Assembly (NCBI GenBank): GCA_025201765.1
Contig: MU623411.1
Location: 1-64,000, forward strand
DNA from: Daldinia sp. FL1419
Lineage: Eukaryota > Ascomycota > Sordariomycetes > Xylariales > Hypoxylaceae
DNA length: 64,000 nucleotides
Direction: 5' to 3'
Positions 55,290 through 64,000 of this stretch are shown here, in pieces. The position numbers were made by a program, and so were the translations under genes. The notes under the pieces are model-generated. The model saw only the letters and a program-made list of their open reading frames with translations, was not told where the DNA came from and ran no database searches. Positions within the stretch are counted from its first letter, which is position 1. Each line of letters begins with the position of its first letter.

Positions 55290-56670
55290 ATGGGTTGGGA
55301 GAACACGCCCGCTCAGCCCAAGGCTGGTCCTACTTCCTTTCAGATCCGAGATACTGACGGACCGGTTGAAATGGTAACTGGACCCCCGCCATACTATTCG
55401 ACAGAACGCCAAGATTATCCGCGACGGAATATGTATAATCAATCAGCTGCAGTCGGACCCTGGTGGAATCCAAGAACTTGGAGGAAACGAACTTGGGCTA
55501 TCGTTGCGGGTGCCTTTATAATCATTATTATCGTCGTCGTAGTCACTCCGGTTGAGGTCGCCAAGGCAAACCGATATCCGAATTATACCAAGCTCAACTA
55601 TGCCCTAGCGGACGAGTGTATGCTATTTGGTCAAATTGCCTATCTATTCTGAACGAAATGACTAACTGAATTACTAGACTCTGGAACGTCGTTCTTCGAC
55701 AAGTTCAACTATTATACAGGATACGATCCGGCGCAGGGGTTTGTTCATTATGTCCCAAAAGAGCAAGCTACCCAACTGGTAAGCGCTTACTTCTTAGTAC
55801 CGGGGCTCTCCATCACCACGCTAACAATTGCCCTTTCAAGAACCTCACCTACGCTTCTGAGGATTCTGCAGTTTTGAAGGTTGACACCAGCGTCGGTCCT
55901 CAATCCGTGCCGGATGCATCGACCGGTCGCTTCTCGGTACGAATCGAGTCTCAGGCGCAGTACGATAATGGTCTTTTCATCTTCGACGTAAAGCACACGC
56001 CGTTCGGATGCGGGACCTGGCCCGCATTATGGCTCGTTGACCCCGCCAACTGGCCCGACCACGGTGAGATCGACATCATGGAGTCCGCGAACAAAGCCAC
56101 AGACGGCAACCAAATGACGCTACACACGACAGACGGTTGTTCGATGAACGTAAAGCGCATTATGAGCGACTCGGGTCTCTCCAACGACTGCTACAACGCT
56201 ACCAACGACAACGCCGGCTGCGGTGTTAAGGGATCTGCTGCTACTTACGGCAGCGCTTATAACGATGCTCAGGGCGGCGTTATCGCCATGGAGTGGCGTG
56301 ACGAAGGAATCCGCGTGTGGCAGTTTGGCAGGAGCAACATCCCTACCGATATCGCGGCCAAGAACCCGGATCCGAGCAGCTGGGGCTCAGCTTCTGCGGA
56401 TTTCCCGAACACGAACTGTGATATCGGCTCGCATTTCAGGAACCAAAGTATCATTGCCAATATCGATCTCTGCGGGCAGTATGGCAATGCGTTATACCCT
56501 ACGAGCGGCTGTAAGTTGCTATCCCGTGCCTTTAAATACGTGCATTTGATGTTAATCGCTAATTATTCGCAGGCCCGAGTAACTGCACCGACTACGTCGC
56601 TAATAACCCCGAAGCCTTCAGCAACGCATTCTGGGAGTTCGGCAGATTCGAGGTGTACAAGGCTACCTGA
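55290..56670 (+). CDS. Membrane-anchored glycoside hydrolase family 16
   Basis: Four exons, 55290-55617, 55678-55778, 55841-56510 and 56573-56670, giving 398 aa. A cytosolic N-terminus of about 65 residues is followed by one membrane helix (AIVAGAFIIIIIVVVVTP), which makes a type II membrane protein. The lumenal or external GH16 domain begins with SGTSFFDKFNYYTG. The active-site strand is GEIDIMESAN, with catalytic Glu219, Asp221 and Glu224. Six or more cysteines fit a secreted domain. Fungal members of this layout act on beta-1,3 or mixed-linked glucans in the cell wall; the exact glucan is unknown. The last exon (PSNCTDYVANNPEAF, ending FEVYKAT) is needed for the conserved C-terminus. Confidence 0.93.
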
Positions 56671-57375
56671 TTGGCAATTTAAAAGTCTATATTATTTCAT
56701 GGATAGTATCCTTTGGAGTTGGCGGCTATTCGATATTTAATCTGGACGGGAAGCAAAGTGAGGATTGACGAGCAAAGTGGCAAAGGGCTGTTAGAGTACG
56801 AAAACTTATGAGGTTTATGGACGTTTTTGTTACATAGTTATAGGGAAATGGATTATGGGGGGGTGTTCTATGAGAAAGAGAGGAATAGCTCTCTTAAGGC
56901 ATTGCCGTGATATATCGGATAGTTAATCGGCTTGGAGCAAAAAGCTGGTAATGATATAATTTGATGCAGGATATTGCTTCAAGCTTCCCTTGCCTAGTAC
57001 GATTAGCCGGTGAAGTTGATATCACATATGCTATAAGATGGTGATACGATTAATCCTAGGTTCGCTGTAGATCTGAACATCTGTCAGACTCGGATGAGCT
57101 GACCATTGGTATTGACATTATTCTATCATGGAAGATTTATATCTCGCTCTTCACGAGCGGTATCGGCAACCGCTCCATCGTATCTTCTGCATATGTCAAG
57201 ATCCTAAGTGGAGAATGTGATGCCCCCTTCTATATGTATAGACCCGCGCAAACCGTAACGCCGTGATCCTATGCAACCCTCCCAACGCCGTACTAGTCCA
57301 TCAACGGACCGATTTTATGATTATACAGTCCTCCTTTTCTCTCATCCACTCCTCATACTATGGTACTTCCGACAT
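56671..57375. other. Convergent intergenic region
   Basis: 705 bp between the tail-to-tail GH16 and TIM22 genes. No gene seen. Confidence 0.6.
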
Positions 57376-58077
57376 TCATTCGTCGTCCTTGGGCTGCCTT
57401 AACCACGCATCGATAGCCGCACTAAACGCCGCAAACGCAGCACATCCGCCCGCCACTGCCGTCGGCCCTCCGCCTCGCGCTAGGATGCCACCGGTTAGGC
57501 ATCCGGCCGCCGTGCCGTTGTACATGTCGTTCTTGGCGCGGTACCCCTCGATACCGCACTCGATGCCCGCGAACATCAGACCCACCAAGCCGAAGTTCTT
57601 GGCCGTGCTGTAGGACCGCGATCCCATATCCTTGAACCCGACCTTGAGCTGCTGCCGCCAGGGAAGACTAGAGATGGGCGTGGGTGCGGCGCCCGCGGCG
57701 CCGTGGAAGGGCGTGTCGTAGGCCATCTACGGCGAGCAGCGGGGTTAGTCTAGGATATCCTTCGCATAGAGAGGAGGGGGGGGAGTTATGAACGTACAGA
57801 TGCCATGAACATTCCGAACAAACCACCCATACCGAAACCCATAACACCGGAAACAGCAGCCTTGCCGAAGCACGACTCCATCATGGCGTTTAACTACCCG
57901 CGCACAAATTAGCCATCGTAGCTCCTTTCTCCCTCTCTCCCTCTCTTTTTCCCACAGTAACCACCGGAGTTAGAGCACACAAACCCTCTTAATATTAGGA
58001 TCATTCGGATCGTACGGCGCCGCGCCTCCGGCAGCACCCGCTCCGGCGCCGACCCCGGCTCCAGGAAGACCGTTCAT
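57376..58077 (-). CDS. tim22: Mitochondrial import translocase subunit Tim22
   Basis: Three exons, 58077-57985, 57893-57798 and 57726-57376, giving 179 aa. It is the channel subunit of the inner-membrane carrier translocase. The N-terminus is Gly/Ala-rich (GAGVGAGAGAAGG). The Tim17/22/23 fold has four hydrophobic segments with GxxxG-type motifs: SGVMGFGMGGLFGMFM, FGLVGLMFAGIECGIEGYRAK and GGILARGGGPTAVAGG. The conserved cysteine pair region (ESCFGK, GIECGIEG) is present. The first intron uses the less common donor GTTTGT. Confidence 0.93.
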
Positions 58078-58945
58078 AGTCAGTTGACGGATTGGATAGC
58101 GAATATAAGTATCGATATGCGATATGCGGTCTACGATATGCGACCCCTCTGCGAACTGCTTCGACGCCCGTATTGGTGGTAGCTGATAACGATTGGTGAG
58201 GAAACAATAATTATTTTTCTGCCAGGCACGACCGCCTCCCGATCAGAGATCAGATGGGATTACCCCCCCCTCAATGGACCATTGAATGGGAAATCTGAGT
58301 TTTTGCCCCCCCACTTTCTATATTGGTCTAGTCTGTCGGGACCTGCATTTTTTTTTTCTCTTTTTCTTTTGTTGTTCTTGGATCTGGGTCGCTTGGACTG
58401 ACTACCTTGCCTTGTAAAACTGGCATTCGAGAATGACAAAAACTACTGGCTCATTTTCTTCGATAAAATTAACCTTTTTCCGTACATTGCTCTAATAGCT
58501 ACATGTTTAAGTGTATTTGACAGATCACACGTTAATTCTCTTACTGTGTTTCACTTAATTAATCGAAAAAATGTCTGAATCCGTAGTACACCACACAACA
58601 TCCACGGGTAAGGATAAATAGCTTGTTTGCAAAAAGCCTTTTCCTGAATAGGAAATAAGAGATTGAATTCTAGTGGCAAGCAGACCCTTGCCAAGACCTC
58701 TGCGGAGGGTCAACCCCACTTCAAAACTGCCCTGAAGGTGACAACCGCCCATCCGCTAACACTGTTGACCAATGACGGAATTTAGTTGATCGACGAGAAT
58801 TTTTTTCTCATAGCACAGGTGGTTTTTTCTTTCTGCATATAAAATAGCCTGGTGGGAGCCTGACTTGTGGTTTTCCTCAAGATATATCACTTTTCAAAAC
58901 TACTCTATCATCCTCTAAACATTACCAACCTTATACACATTAACC
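58078..58945. other. Divergent promoter region TIM22 / SET
   Basis: 868 bp with T-rich and pyrimidine tracts (58350-58370, 58810-58830). No coding sequence recognised. Confidence 0.55.
58838..58844 (+). promoter_or_regulatory. Candidate TATA box of the SET/NAP gene
   Basis: TATAAAA lies 108 bp upstream of the ATG at 58946 and is followed by a CT-rich leader. It is a sequence match only. Confidence 0.45.
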
Positions 58946-60131
58946 ATGGCCACAGACGAGCAGATCGACCAGGCTATTGCCACTTACGAGGAGCTGTTGG
59001 ATCTCGACAAGGACTTTGAAGATGTTGAGATAGAAATAAGTAAGTACTTTTCACGTGTTACGTTTGAGCTCAAACTCGATGATTTAAATTCGCTTCGCCA
59101 TACGAAGTGAAGACATATAAGAACTGGGTTGGTGAGTGTGAAACAAATTGGATTCGTACTTACATCGCGATTAGTCCGCCAGCAGGTTGCTCTCACCAAG
59201 CCTCTGTATGAGAAGAGAGCAGAACTAGTCAAGGGAATCCCCAACTTCTGGGCGCTCGTCTTCGAGCAGGCCCCACCTGATCTAGACCAATACATCCAGC
59301 CCAGTGACTCTGCTGTGCTCTTATCCGCGCTCACTTCGGTCGAGGTTTCTCACTTCGAGATCGAAAATGGTGGCGAGGGCCACCCTCGTAGTGTTTCCAT
59401 CAAGATGGAGTTTGGTGAGAACGAATGGTTCGAAGACAAGGTCCTCGAGAAGAAGTTCTACTACCGTATCTCCAAGGAGGGTGACGAGGGCCTCGTCAGT
59501 GAGCCCGTTCCTATCAAGTGGAAGTCGCCGGAGAAGGATCTTACCCAGGGAATGCTGGACCTAGTTGTCAAGGTCTGGGAGAACGACAAGAAGCAGCCCC
59601 AAACCGACAGCACCAAGTTAAAGAAGGAGAAGGACTACACTCCTGACGAGAAGGCCCTGAAGGAGAAGATCGAGGCTACTGGCCTAGGTGCAGTTTCCTT
59701 CTTTGGCTTTTTCGGATACCGAGGCCTGAACATCTCTGCTGAAGAGAGCGCCCTCGCCATGGAGGAAGAGAAGAAGAGAAAGGCCGACAGAGCTGCGGGC
59801 AGGGTCCCTGAGCTCAAGGCTGCTGAAGAAGAAGACGACGACGAGGATGATGAGGATGAGGACCCTCTATCCCTCGAGATCTTCCCCGATGGCGAGGAAG
59901 TTGCCATTGCTCTTACCGACGACCTTTGGGTTAACGCCATCAAGTACTTCAGTAAGTATTACGCCAAGGATAAATTAAAGAGTAAATTTTGCTGACGTGT
60001 TCTTAGGCCAAGCCCAGGAAGCTGATATCAGCGAAGTTGACTTTGAGGACGACGAGGACGAAGAGATGGCTGACGATGACGAGAAGCCTAAAAATGGTGC
60101 CCTACCCCCATCCAAGAAGCGGAAAGCTTGA
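58946..60131 (+). CDS. NAP-family histone chaperone, SET/Vps75 type
   Basis: Three exons, 58946-59039, 59175-59951 and 60007-60131, giving 331 aa. A dimerisation helix spans exons 1 and 2 (EELLDLDKDFEDVEIE and on to VALTKPLYEKRAELVKGI). The earmuff domain follows (FWALVFEQAPPDLDQYI, SVEVSHFEIENG, FFGFFGYRG). Acidic runs (EEEDDDEDDEDEDP and a second one near the end) and a basic nuclear signal (SKKRKA) close the protein. This size and order fits SET/Vps75 rather than the longer Nap1. The protein would bind H3-H4 or H2A-H2B and escort them in the nucleus. The first intron (135 nt) is longer than its neighbours. Confidence 0.93.
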
Positions 60132-61690
60132 GCGTGTTTTTTTTCTTCTAGATGAAGTGACGTTTTCTAATACGATTATATTTTTTCTTGTAGCGCGGAA
60201 ATGATATCAAAACAAAATCAAGGGGTCAGGTTTCTCACAGTGAGCGGTGAGCGGTTATGATGATGGACGGCGAGTTGCAACATGAATTGCACTCGGGATT
60301 TTCGATACCAAAAATTATTTCTTAGACTACGAATAGATCTTAAAATCTGATAGAGCGCCTTGATATGCATCTCGGGTGAACGTTGATTTTACATACATGG
60401 AATTCTTTTAGGCTGGACGAAGCTAGCGGACGCTTAAGTTTTTATAAACTAGAGGTAAGAATTGCTGACGGGTTGTAGCAGCTTGATGAAGTATTATAGT
60501 ATACAAGGAAGGTCCTTCCATTACTCTGCCTAGTAATCAAATTGGCGTAGGGAGGGAAGCGGCAAACGTAGGTATGTAGTGTATAATTATGTACTTACCT
60601 ACCTAGATAAGTAGTACTGAAATGTAAGAAGCTATGAATGGGTATTGTGATGCCGGGAAAGCAGAGTTTAATAGGTACCCCTGTTCAGGTACCTGGAGTC
60701 CAGCCAGGTCCTTTGGCCAGGTCCTTTGATACAGGGGGTCACATCTTCCCCACAACTTTTATTTCTTCAATTCTTGCCAACTTCATCTCCAACCTGAGGT
60801 TGTTTTCGAATTCGTACGAATAAAAACGATGGAAAGTAATAAGCTCCTTGATTGGGGAGCCACCGCAAGTACATTCATAGTTGAGATGATCTACGAACAA
60901 ACAGGATTTTCAATGATAGTTATTGAAAGAAACAGTCTCATCTCATATGCACTCTCGTCACCCCCGGTCTCTTCTCCTGTGAGACGCGCGCTCCGCACAG
61001 ATCCAACCCGAACGGTTTCAGCATGTCGATTCATCTGGCATAGCCTCCCAGGCAAGAAAATGGAATTAGCACGCACATTGAATAATTAGGTAGGGACTAA
61101 GCTTTTTGACGATCGGAGGTGATTGACGTATTCCCCTTCTTCGTTTGTGAATCCCCTCCGACAAGGGGGAACCCGCACGCACTGCACCATAGCATGAATC
61201 CGCTATGGACTGGCCCACCTTATTCTTCCTAAACTTGCTCTTAGGAGCTCGTGTCCTTTCCCATCCTTCATCCAATATATTCACTTCTCTTCATATTGGC
61301 TTCTAGATCGGAGTCTTTCGTTTTTGTTTGTTTCGTTTCGCCGCGCGATTCCTTCTTTACTATTCCTTTTCATCCCTTCTCTTCGTGCTCGCTACCGGTC
61401 GAGCTTTTTTACATTGCTTTCGTTTCGTCCTAGCGACTTATTTCTTAGCGCGCGGATTTTTGGGTGACTGTTCGGAGGTTTGGTCTATCGAGGACGGTAA
61501 AGAAAACCGATTTGGATACCGATACTCGAGGTCGTAATCGAGCCCTTTCACTTCCCTCGACTCGTAAACATCTTTCAGGACATGCGGTTGTCTTGAGTAA
61601 ATACCGGTTCCTTTTCAGCTCGAAAGCTAGGCCTTTCGCGGGCAAGACCCATCACATTCCTTTCTTCGACTATATTTATATTCATTCATA
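60132..61690. other. 1.6-kb intergenic region
   Basis: It probably holds the SET 3' UTR and a long pyrimidine-rich leader of the GH76 gene (61240-61430 is C/T-rich). TTACCTACCTAGATAA lies near 60596. No convincing gene. Confidence 0.5.
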
Positions 61691-63173
61691 ATGCAATTGT
61701 CACTTCGTGTAGCAGGCATCGTAAGCCTGCTGGCAGGTGCTACGAGTGCCTTACAGGTCGACTGGAATAGCGATGGTATGTGATGTGAACCAATATATCC
61801 ATACTTGACACTTGACTAACACATATTAGATTCCGTCAAAGATGCAGCCAGTACCGTTGCTTTCGGGTTGTTAAAATACTACACGGGGAATAACACAGGC
61901 GATACTCCTGGCAACTTACCGGATCCATATTTCTGTATGTAAACCCGCCCCTTCTAATGTATTTGTTGCTTATAAAATATTAGGGTGGGAAGCAGGAGCT
62001 ATGTTTGGTACGTTAGTAGACTATTGGTTTTATACTGGCGACAAAACGTACAACGATGTGACGATGCAAGCGCTGCAACATCAAGCAGGTGAAGATAGCG
62101 ATTACATGCCCCAGAATCAGACAAGGTCGTTGGGAAACGATGACCAAGGGTTCTGGGCTATGGCCGCCATGTCCGCCGCCGAGAACAACTTCCCGAACCC
62201 GCCGGAAGATCAACCGCAGTGGTTAGCCTTGGTTCAGGCTGTCTTCAATGAATATATAACCCGATGGGACACCGATACGTGCGGTGGTGGGTTGCGATGG
62301 CAGGTATTTACGTTCAACAATGGATATAATTACAAGAATTCTATATCCAACGGCTGCTTCTTCAACATTGCTTCCCGACTAGCTAGATTTACAGGAAACC
62401 AAACGTATGCGGACTGGGCCGAGAAGGTTTGGGATTGGATGGCGGATGTCCAGTTTATCGATGCCGACTTCAACGTTTATGACGGAGCAGGTGTGGAGAA
62501 AGGCTGCCGCGAACTTAACAAGGCGCAATGGACCTATAACGCGGGCATATTCCTCCAGGGGGCGGCTATGATGTACAACTTTACAGAGGGTCAGGATATT
62601 TGGAAGCAACGAGTGGAGGGTCTAGTGAAAAGGACAAACGAATATTTCTTCGATGATGGTATCGTTGTCGAGCGGCCGTGCGAGGGGTTCAACTCTTGCG
62701 ATTACGATCAGCAAAGTTTCAAGGGTTACCTTATGCGATGGATGACTTCGGCGTCTCAGATGGCGCCGTTTACGTTCGATACGCTCATGCCGTTGGTTAA
62801 ATCGTGCGCAGGAGCGGCAGCGAAGCAGTGCTCCGGCACGCCGTCGACCGACCTGTATAAAGGCCCAGGAGGTACAGCGTGTGGTTTCAAGTGGACGGAA
62901 CAAGATAAATTCGACGGTCTTGCAGGTGTCGGCGAGCAAATGAGTGCGCTCTCTGCTATTCAGTATACGTTAGTCAAGAAGCAGACAGCGGCACCCGTAA
63001 CCGCGAGTACAGGTGGAACGTCTAAAGGTAACCCCGACGCCGGGCGGCCGATGGAAGCGTATATGCCTACTTTGAAACCAATTACAACGGGAGAAAAAGT
63101 AGCAGCTGGCTTTTTGACGAGTGCAATTGCATTCAGCCTTCTAGGCGCGTGCTTCTTCGTGATGAAGGATTAG
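61691..63173 (+). CDS. GPI-anchored GH76 cell-wall enzyme (Dfg5/Dcw1 family)
   Basis: Three exons, 61691-61775, 61830-61934 and 61984-63173, giving 459 aa. The N-terminal signal peptide (LSLRVAGIVSLLAGATSA) is followed by the alpha-6-mannanase-like barrel. The catalytic Asp pair sits in LGNDDQGFWAMA. GGGLRWQVF, NSISNGCFFN and WTYNAGIFLQGA are further family blocks. The C-terminus is Ser/Thr/Gly-rich and ends in a hydrophobic segment (VAAGFLTSAIAFSLLGACFF), as expected for a GPI attachment signal. The yeast Dfg5/Dcw1 proteins are required to link GPI mannoproteins to wall glucan, probably by transglycosylation. Several N-glycosylation sites (NNT, NQT, NFT) are present. Confidence 0.95.
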
Positions 63174-63708
63174 GTAGTCCATATCATCCCCGCTGACGAC
63201 GAAATGAGGATATTTACTAGGCTTTAAACTACTTGAGCGCTTATATATAAATTCAGGTATGAGGATGCAGAGGAAAGAAGGCCGGCAAGATGATGGCATC
63301 AGCGGCGTTCTGGAAATATATTCGGCATATACCTGCTTTGAAAGCATTTCTTTGTAATAACTCAATAGTAAAATACTTTCAGCAATTTTTATATTATGAA
63401 GTTTTAATACCGGTCCATGTGATTGAGATGTTGATTTAACTTTATTATACATAGACTTGGTTTAAGTTGTATCTTCTTTTATACTAACCTAACTTATAGC
63501 TTTTACGAATCTCTTAGATTCGTACTTCTGCTGACGCTTTAAATACTTCCCAAGTATTCCAGCAGGTCAAGGCAGCCTACTCCATACCAAATCCTTGGCC
63601 TGGGTATCGCTATAAGTCATAGAGCTTACAAATGCTTTATACGCCACCCTTCTATGACTAGCCGAAGCAGTCATGGCTCTCATAGGTAATATACCCCCAT
63701 CATTTTTT
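63174..63708. other. Convergent intergenic region
   Basis: 535 bp between the GH76 and IF3-like stop codons, AT-rich. No gene seen. Confidence 0.6.
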
Positions 63709-64000
63709 CTAACTGCTTTCCGCCTGCTCCTTTTCCATCTCCGCCTGCTCCTGCTCCATCTCCTTCTTCTTCTTCCTCCTCTTCTTCTCACTCGGCCCCT
63801 CGAAAAATAACCTCACCACACCCCCGACCTTGCCATCCATCTTCCGCACTTCCTTGGCGCCCTCAACCTCCCCTGCCGCCTCCCGCACCGCATCCAGCAG
63901 CGCCTGAGCGGTCTCCATGGAAACGGGCTGTCGCCCGCGCTTCTTGGCTAGGATGACTTCGACAAGCAAGCCCTGGTCGAGGAACTGCCGCAGCCGCTTC
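63709..64000 (-). CDS. Mitochondrial translation initiation factor IF-3-like, 3' part
   Basis: Minus strand, cut by the window edge; the stop is at 63711-63709 and 96 codons are visible. The frame enters with RLRQFLDQGLLVEVILAKKR, which matches the start of the IF3 C-terminal domain (linker helix, then the strand VEVxI and the basic loop KKRGRQ). A helix (METAQALLDAVREAAGEVEGA) and the strands KMDGKVGGVVRLFFEG complete the small beta-alpha domain. The last 25 residues are a Lys/Glu-rich tail. In mitochondria IF3 keeps the small ribosomal subunit free and checks the start codon. The N-terminal half lies beyond the window. Confidence 0.75.
   Translation of the reverse strand, partial: KRLRQFLDQGLLVEVILAKKRGRQPVSMETAQALLDAVREAAGEVEGAKEVRKMDGKVGGVVRLFFEGPSEKKRRKKKKEMEQEQAEMEKEQAESS

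Noticed and set aside
1..64000. CRISPR arrays, rRNA genes, operons or bacterial elements
   Set aside because: No repeat-spacer pattern, no rRNA-like conserved blocks and no ribosome-binding-site gene spacing; all genes are euka­ryotic with spliceosomal introns.

Overview
The window is nuclear DNA of a filamentous ascomycete (Pezizomycotina). The Sordariomycetes, possibly Xylariales, are my best guess from gene content and intron style; this is inference, not something the sequence proves. Most genes are broken by introns of about 50-75 nt with GT..AG ends and CTAAC/CTGAC-like branch sites. Genes sit on both strands, mostly as divergent or convergent neighbours, and nothing looks bacterial. 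I assembled each gene from splice signals, reading phase and conserved family sequence.

Left part, about 1-12 kb: an accessory, AT-rich region. It starts with low-complexity DNA and a 547-bp non-autonomous, Mutator-like element (60-bp terminal inverted repeats, 9-bp target duplication). A divergent pair follows: a cytochrome P450 and a UbiA-type aromatic prenyltransferase. After 4.9 kb of almost gene-free AT-rich DNA comes an FAD-dependent monooxygenase. The trio resembles part of a meroterpenoid-type pathway, but no synthase or cyclase lies in the window.

Middle, about 12-46 kb: mainly housekeeping genes. They are MED6, an MMTAG2-like RS-rich protein, a 1768-residue sacsin-like GHKL ATPase (DUF3684 type) with a C-terminal zincin-like motif, the Dhr1/Ecm16 DEAH helicase, a PAC3-like proteasome chaperone, calcineurin A and a membrane PhoD phosphatase. 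Interspersed metabolic genes are a 2OG-Fe(II) oxygenase, a HAD phosphatase, a cyclase-family hydrolase, a short-chain dehydrogenase and a trimethyllysine-dioxygenase-like gene with a broken or unresolved 5' end. An orphan two-TM protein is also here.

Right part, about 46-64 kb: a p24 cargo receptor, PRP45 (SNW), a second P450, a 3.3-kb gene-poor stretch, a membrane-anchored GH16 enzyme, TIM22, a SET/Vps75-type histone chaperone, a GPI-type GH76 (Dfg5/Dcw1) cell-wall enzyme, and the 3' end of a mitochondrial IF3-like gene cut by the window edge.

The most unusual observation is that two unrelated genes, the FAD monooxygenase and the short-chain dehydrogenase, each can be read in frame only if an intron is nested between the first and second base of another intron's donor site (a [D1,2] spliceosomal twin intron, or stwintron). 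Other notable points are the HExxHxxxxxH motif in the sacsin-like protein, the Mutator-like element, and a short palindrome (TACCTAGGTA-like) scattered through the intergenic DNA.
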